A stretch of 64,000 nt of DNA, from assembly GCA_029379385.1 (NCBI GenBank), contig CM055611.1:12532062-12596061 (forward strand), in the 5' to 3' direction. The translations under genes were made by a program, and so were the position numbers. The stretch's first letter is position 1. Each line of letters starts with the position of its first letter. This document shows positions 61,852-64,000 of the stretch, piece by piece. Below the pieces are notes generated by a model, which ran no database searches, was not told the DNA's origin, and was given only the letters and a program-made list of their open reading frames with translations. The stretch comes from Quillaja saponaria. Its lineage: Eukaryota; Streptophyta; Magnoliopsida; Fabales; Quillajaceae.

Positions 61852-63538
61852 GCTATCTCGTATGTTTAACTAAACTGGCCTAAAGTTTGACCAAACCGGC
61901 TTACAGTTTGATCAATCTGGTTTAACAACTTTATTAATGATTTTTGAGAAAGTTAGATCAGTTTTCAAGGTTTTTAGGCTTTCTAATTCTAATTTTGAGG
62001 TTCAGTTATTAGAATTCAGTACCAAAATGTTAAAGTTAATACTACTTTCTTAGTTGAGCTATTTATTTTCTTTATAATGCTTTTGAATTTTCATTAGATT
62101 TTCAAGTTGTTTTTATATTTAAGTTAAAAAAATGAAAAATAAAAAAGGAAAGAAAAAAGAGAAAAGAGAAAGGAAAAAATGTCATGGCATTATATATTAT
62201 CTTCTTCTGCTTATTTTCATAGAGTTCAGTGTTTCATTCTAGGGAACATTGATAATCTTTTAAGGAATTTTTTATCTTTTACTCTTGAATTTCCTTGAAG
62301 TCAATTTAGTCATGATACTCAATCTAGGGTTCTTATTATCATAGAGTTGCATGTATTCTATCTTGACTTTAGCCAACTTAGCTCTTAATACAAGATCATT
62401 CAAGTCAGGTTTTTTTAGACCTTTGTCTTCATAGATCCTACCTATTTTTCTCTTTCTGATCTATATGTTGCTTCCTCGAGTTTGATTTGTATCCCTTATC
62501 TAAAACATTGGGAGAATGTGTATTTTTTGGTTAAACTCGTTGATGCATTGACTTATTATTTTAGTTTTGACTAGCCTACCTATACCCAAAATTCAATTCC
62601 CACCAAATCTTATCAAAGCATTATGCCTTCTGAACTATCAATCTTGATACCATAGAGTCTATTAATGAATATGTTCTCAGCCACGTCAATAAGTTTGGAA
62701 AAAATATGGACTCTATGTATGCAATTGTGTCTGCCCAAACCAACACACATTGTTCACAAACCAAAACCTAAACTTGAATCAGCGATTGTAAAGTCTGACC
62801 CAAAATCCCAAGAAGTACCTTCCCATGTTTTGTAGGCAATATTAGAGCCCACTCCTCCAAAACTAGAGATTGAACATTCAAGCTATTAAGTTGACTTCCC
62901 AGAACTAAAAGCACAAGATGAAGAGATTTCATAAGAAAAAAAGGTTGATGAAAATAATATTGATGATAGAGTGCCAAACATGCCAAAAGATCACCATCAA
63001 AACTATGCAACTGATAATATCCAAGAGCTATTATTTGACCCTACTTCTTCGTCACAAGAGGTTGGGAGTTAGGACCATGAAGTTGATGATGTTCATGAGC
63101 CACTCACAATGGACAATGAGATTCCAACTACGAATATGATTAAGCATATCGACATTATAGAGTAGAATGATGAGATTTCAGTTGTGGTCATGATTAAGCT
63201 TTTTTCAAGCATGTCGATGGTGTTCCAAAGCATGTAGATGGAGTTTTAGAGTAGATTTTTTAGACTTCCCATCTTTTAGAAGCTGAACACATTAATTTTG
63301 TCATTTCAGTGCAGTTCCAGGTGTTTGTGGTCCACAACAAAGTTCTTATTGCTAAGTTTTTGTTGTTGTTGCCCCCGACCTTACTGTTGTACTTTATTCT
63401 TAAGGTTCTCATCTCTTCTCACTATAAAACTCGAGATCAAGTTTTTCCACCAAGGAGAGAATGATGGAGAATAAGATTAGAATAATTTGGAAATTTATAT
63501 TTAAATGTTATTTAATAATTTCATATTTAAAATATAAT
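61852..63538. other. Unassigned region with a faint retrotransposon-like remnant
   Basis: No intact gene is visible. At about 62590-63260 there are repeated, degenerate coding-like patches. Near 63420-63475 the words actcgagatcaagtttttcc and ggagagaatgatggagaa resemble the end of an LTR-element internal region and its polypurine tract. I cannot place it in a family. Confidence 0.3.
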
Positions 63539-63685
63539 TAAAAAAAAAAAAGAGCTCACCCAGTACACAAATTGCTCCTAGGGTGGGCGCACATGTACGC
63601 AGCATTTCCCTTACATTTCTACATGTAAGTAGCTGTGACCTACATGTCATCAAAGGAACAACTTATCGTTGCACCAAGGCTCGCC
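63539..63685 (-). mobile_element. AU-type SINE with target duplication
   Basis: On the minus strand it starts ggcgagccttggtgcaacg, has box B-like ggtcacagct, and a body with ggctgcgtac-like sequence (atgctgcgtacatgtgcgc). It ends ctgggtgagct plus a run of T, the AU-family layout. It is flanked by ttaaaatataat (63527-63538) and ttaaaatgtaat (63686-63697), a 12-bp target duplication with one mismatch. It belongs to the same family as 10700-10873. Confidence 0.82.
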
Positions 63686-64000
63686 TTAAAATGTAATAAT
63701 AAAATTAAGAATTTATTATCAATAATCTTAGGATTAGTTATGTTATTTATGTTTATCTTTAAGGTTTTATGTAAAGCCTATATAAGGTTTGTATGGATTT
63801 GTTTAGCATTTTTTAACAAATTAAAAATTAAAAATTGAAATTAAATAGCATGTTGGCGAATTTTCCAAGTCCTAAACTCTTCCTCAGTTTCTTGCTTTTC
63901 TACCTATTCCTCCTCTTGCTCCCTCACTTTCTATCAATTTTCCCTCGAATCTTGAATCACCCTCCAATTGTTGCAATTGTCTGTTAAAAACCATCTTACA
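63686..64000. other. Window end, nothing identified
   Basis: AT-rich then CT-rich sequence without a supported gene. The CT-rich stretch from about 63875 (ttcctcagtttcttgc) could be a 5' leader of a gene beyond the window, but nothing here shows that. Confidence 0.3.

Noticed and set aside
62768..63139. Open frames on both strands near the window end
   Set aside because: They overlap antisense to each other and show no domain. At best they are part of a decayed repeat.

Overview
This is a stretch of a plant nuclear genome, almost certainly a eudicot. It is AT-rich. Its three host genes have introns and typical plant products: an eIF4G-type translation initiation factor, a type I metacaspase with an LSD1-type zinc finger, and ribosomal protein L37a. 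The rest is dominated by plant mobile elements: Ty3/gypsy and Ty1/copia LTR retrotransposons, hAT and PIF/Harbinger DNA transposons, AU-type SINEs, and an endogenous caulimovirid-like pararetrovirus. The species cannot be named from this sequence alone.

Host genes. Positions 1-4176 (+) hold the 3' part of an eIF4G gene (MIF4G and MA3 regions) whose large first visible exon is broken by two single-base insertions. Positions 5908-12731 (-) hold a complete five-exon metacaspase gene of 363 codons, convergent with eIF4G. Its 4.7-kb first intron carries a hAT element, a SINE and a 122-bp tandem duplication. Positions 49782-51638 (+) hold a complete five-exon RPL37a gene of 92 codons whose first coding exon is only the ATG.

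Upstream of the metacaspase, 13.25-14.75 kb carries three related repeat units with internal inverted repeats. Next comes a very AT-rich block with Helitron-like ends, then about 3 kb with nothing I can identify.

19.6-49.3 kb is a nest of insertions that can be read from target-site duplications (TSDs). A PIF/Harbinger element and about 156 bp of its flank were tandemly duplicated. The first copy was split by an Athila-like gypsy element (21253-40774, TSD gcgac/gccac). That element's 5' LTR was invaded by a caulimovirid-like sequence (about 21891-29438, minus strand), which was invaded in turn by a copia LTR now left solo (25904-27571, TSD aaattt). The Athila-like internal region also holds a decayed hAT element, with a possible LINE tail inside it, and the 5' half of another gypsy element. 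The second Harbinger copy was split by a 5.4-kb chromodomain gypsy element (41746-47134, TSD tggtg) with both LTRs.

52.7-61.9 kb is a nearly full-length but inactive copia element with 1.65-kb LTRs, related to the solo LTR at 26-27.6 kb. The last 2 kb holds a faint retrotransposon-like remnant and a second AU-type SINE with a 12-bp TSD.

No transposon or viral reading frame looks intact. I see no novel multi-gene system. The most informative features are the readable insertion order, the viral fossil with altered catalytic motifs, and the double frameshift in eIF4G.
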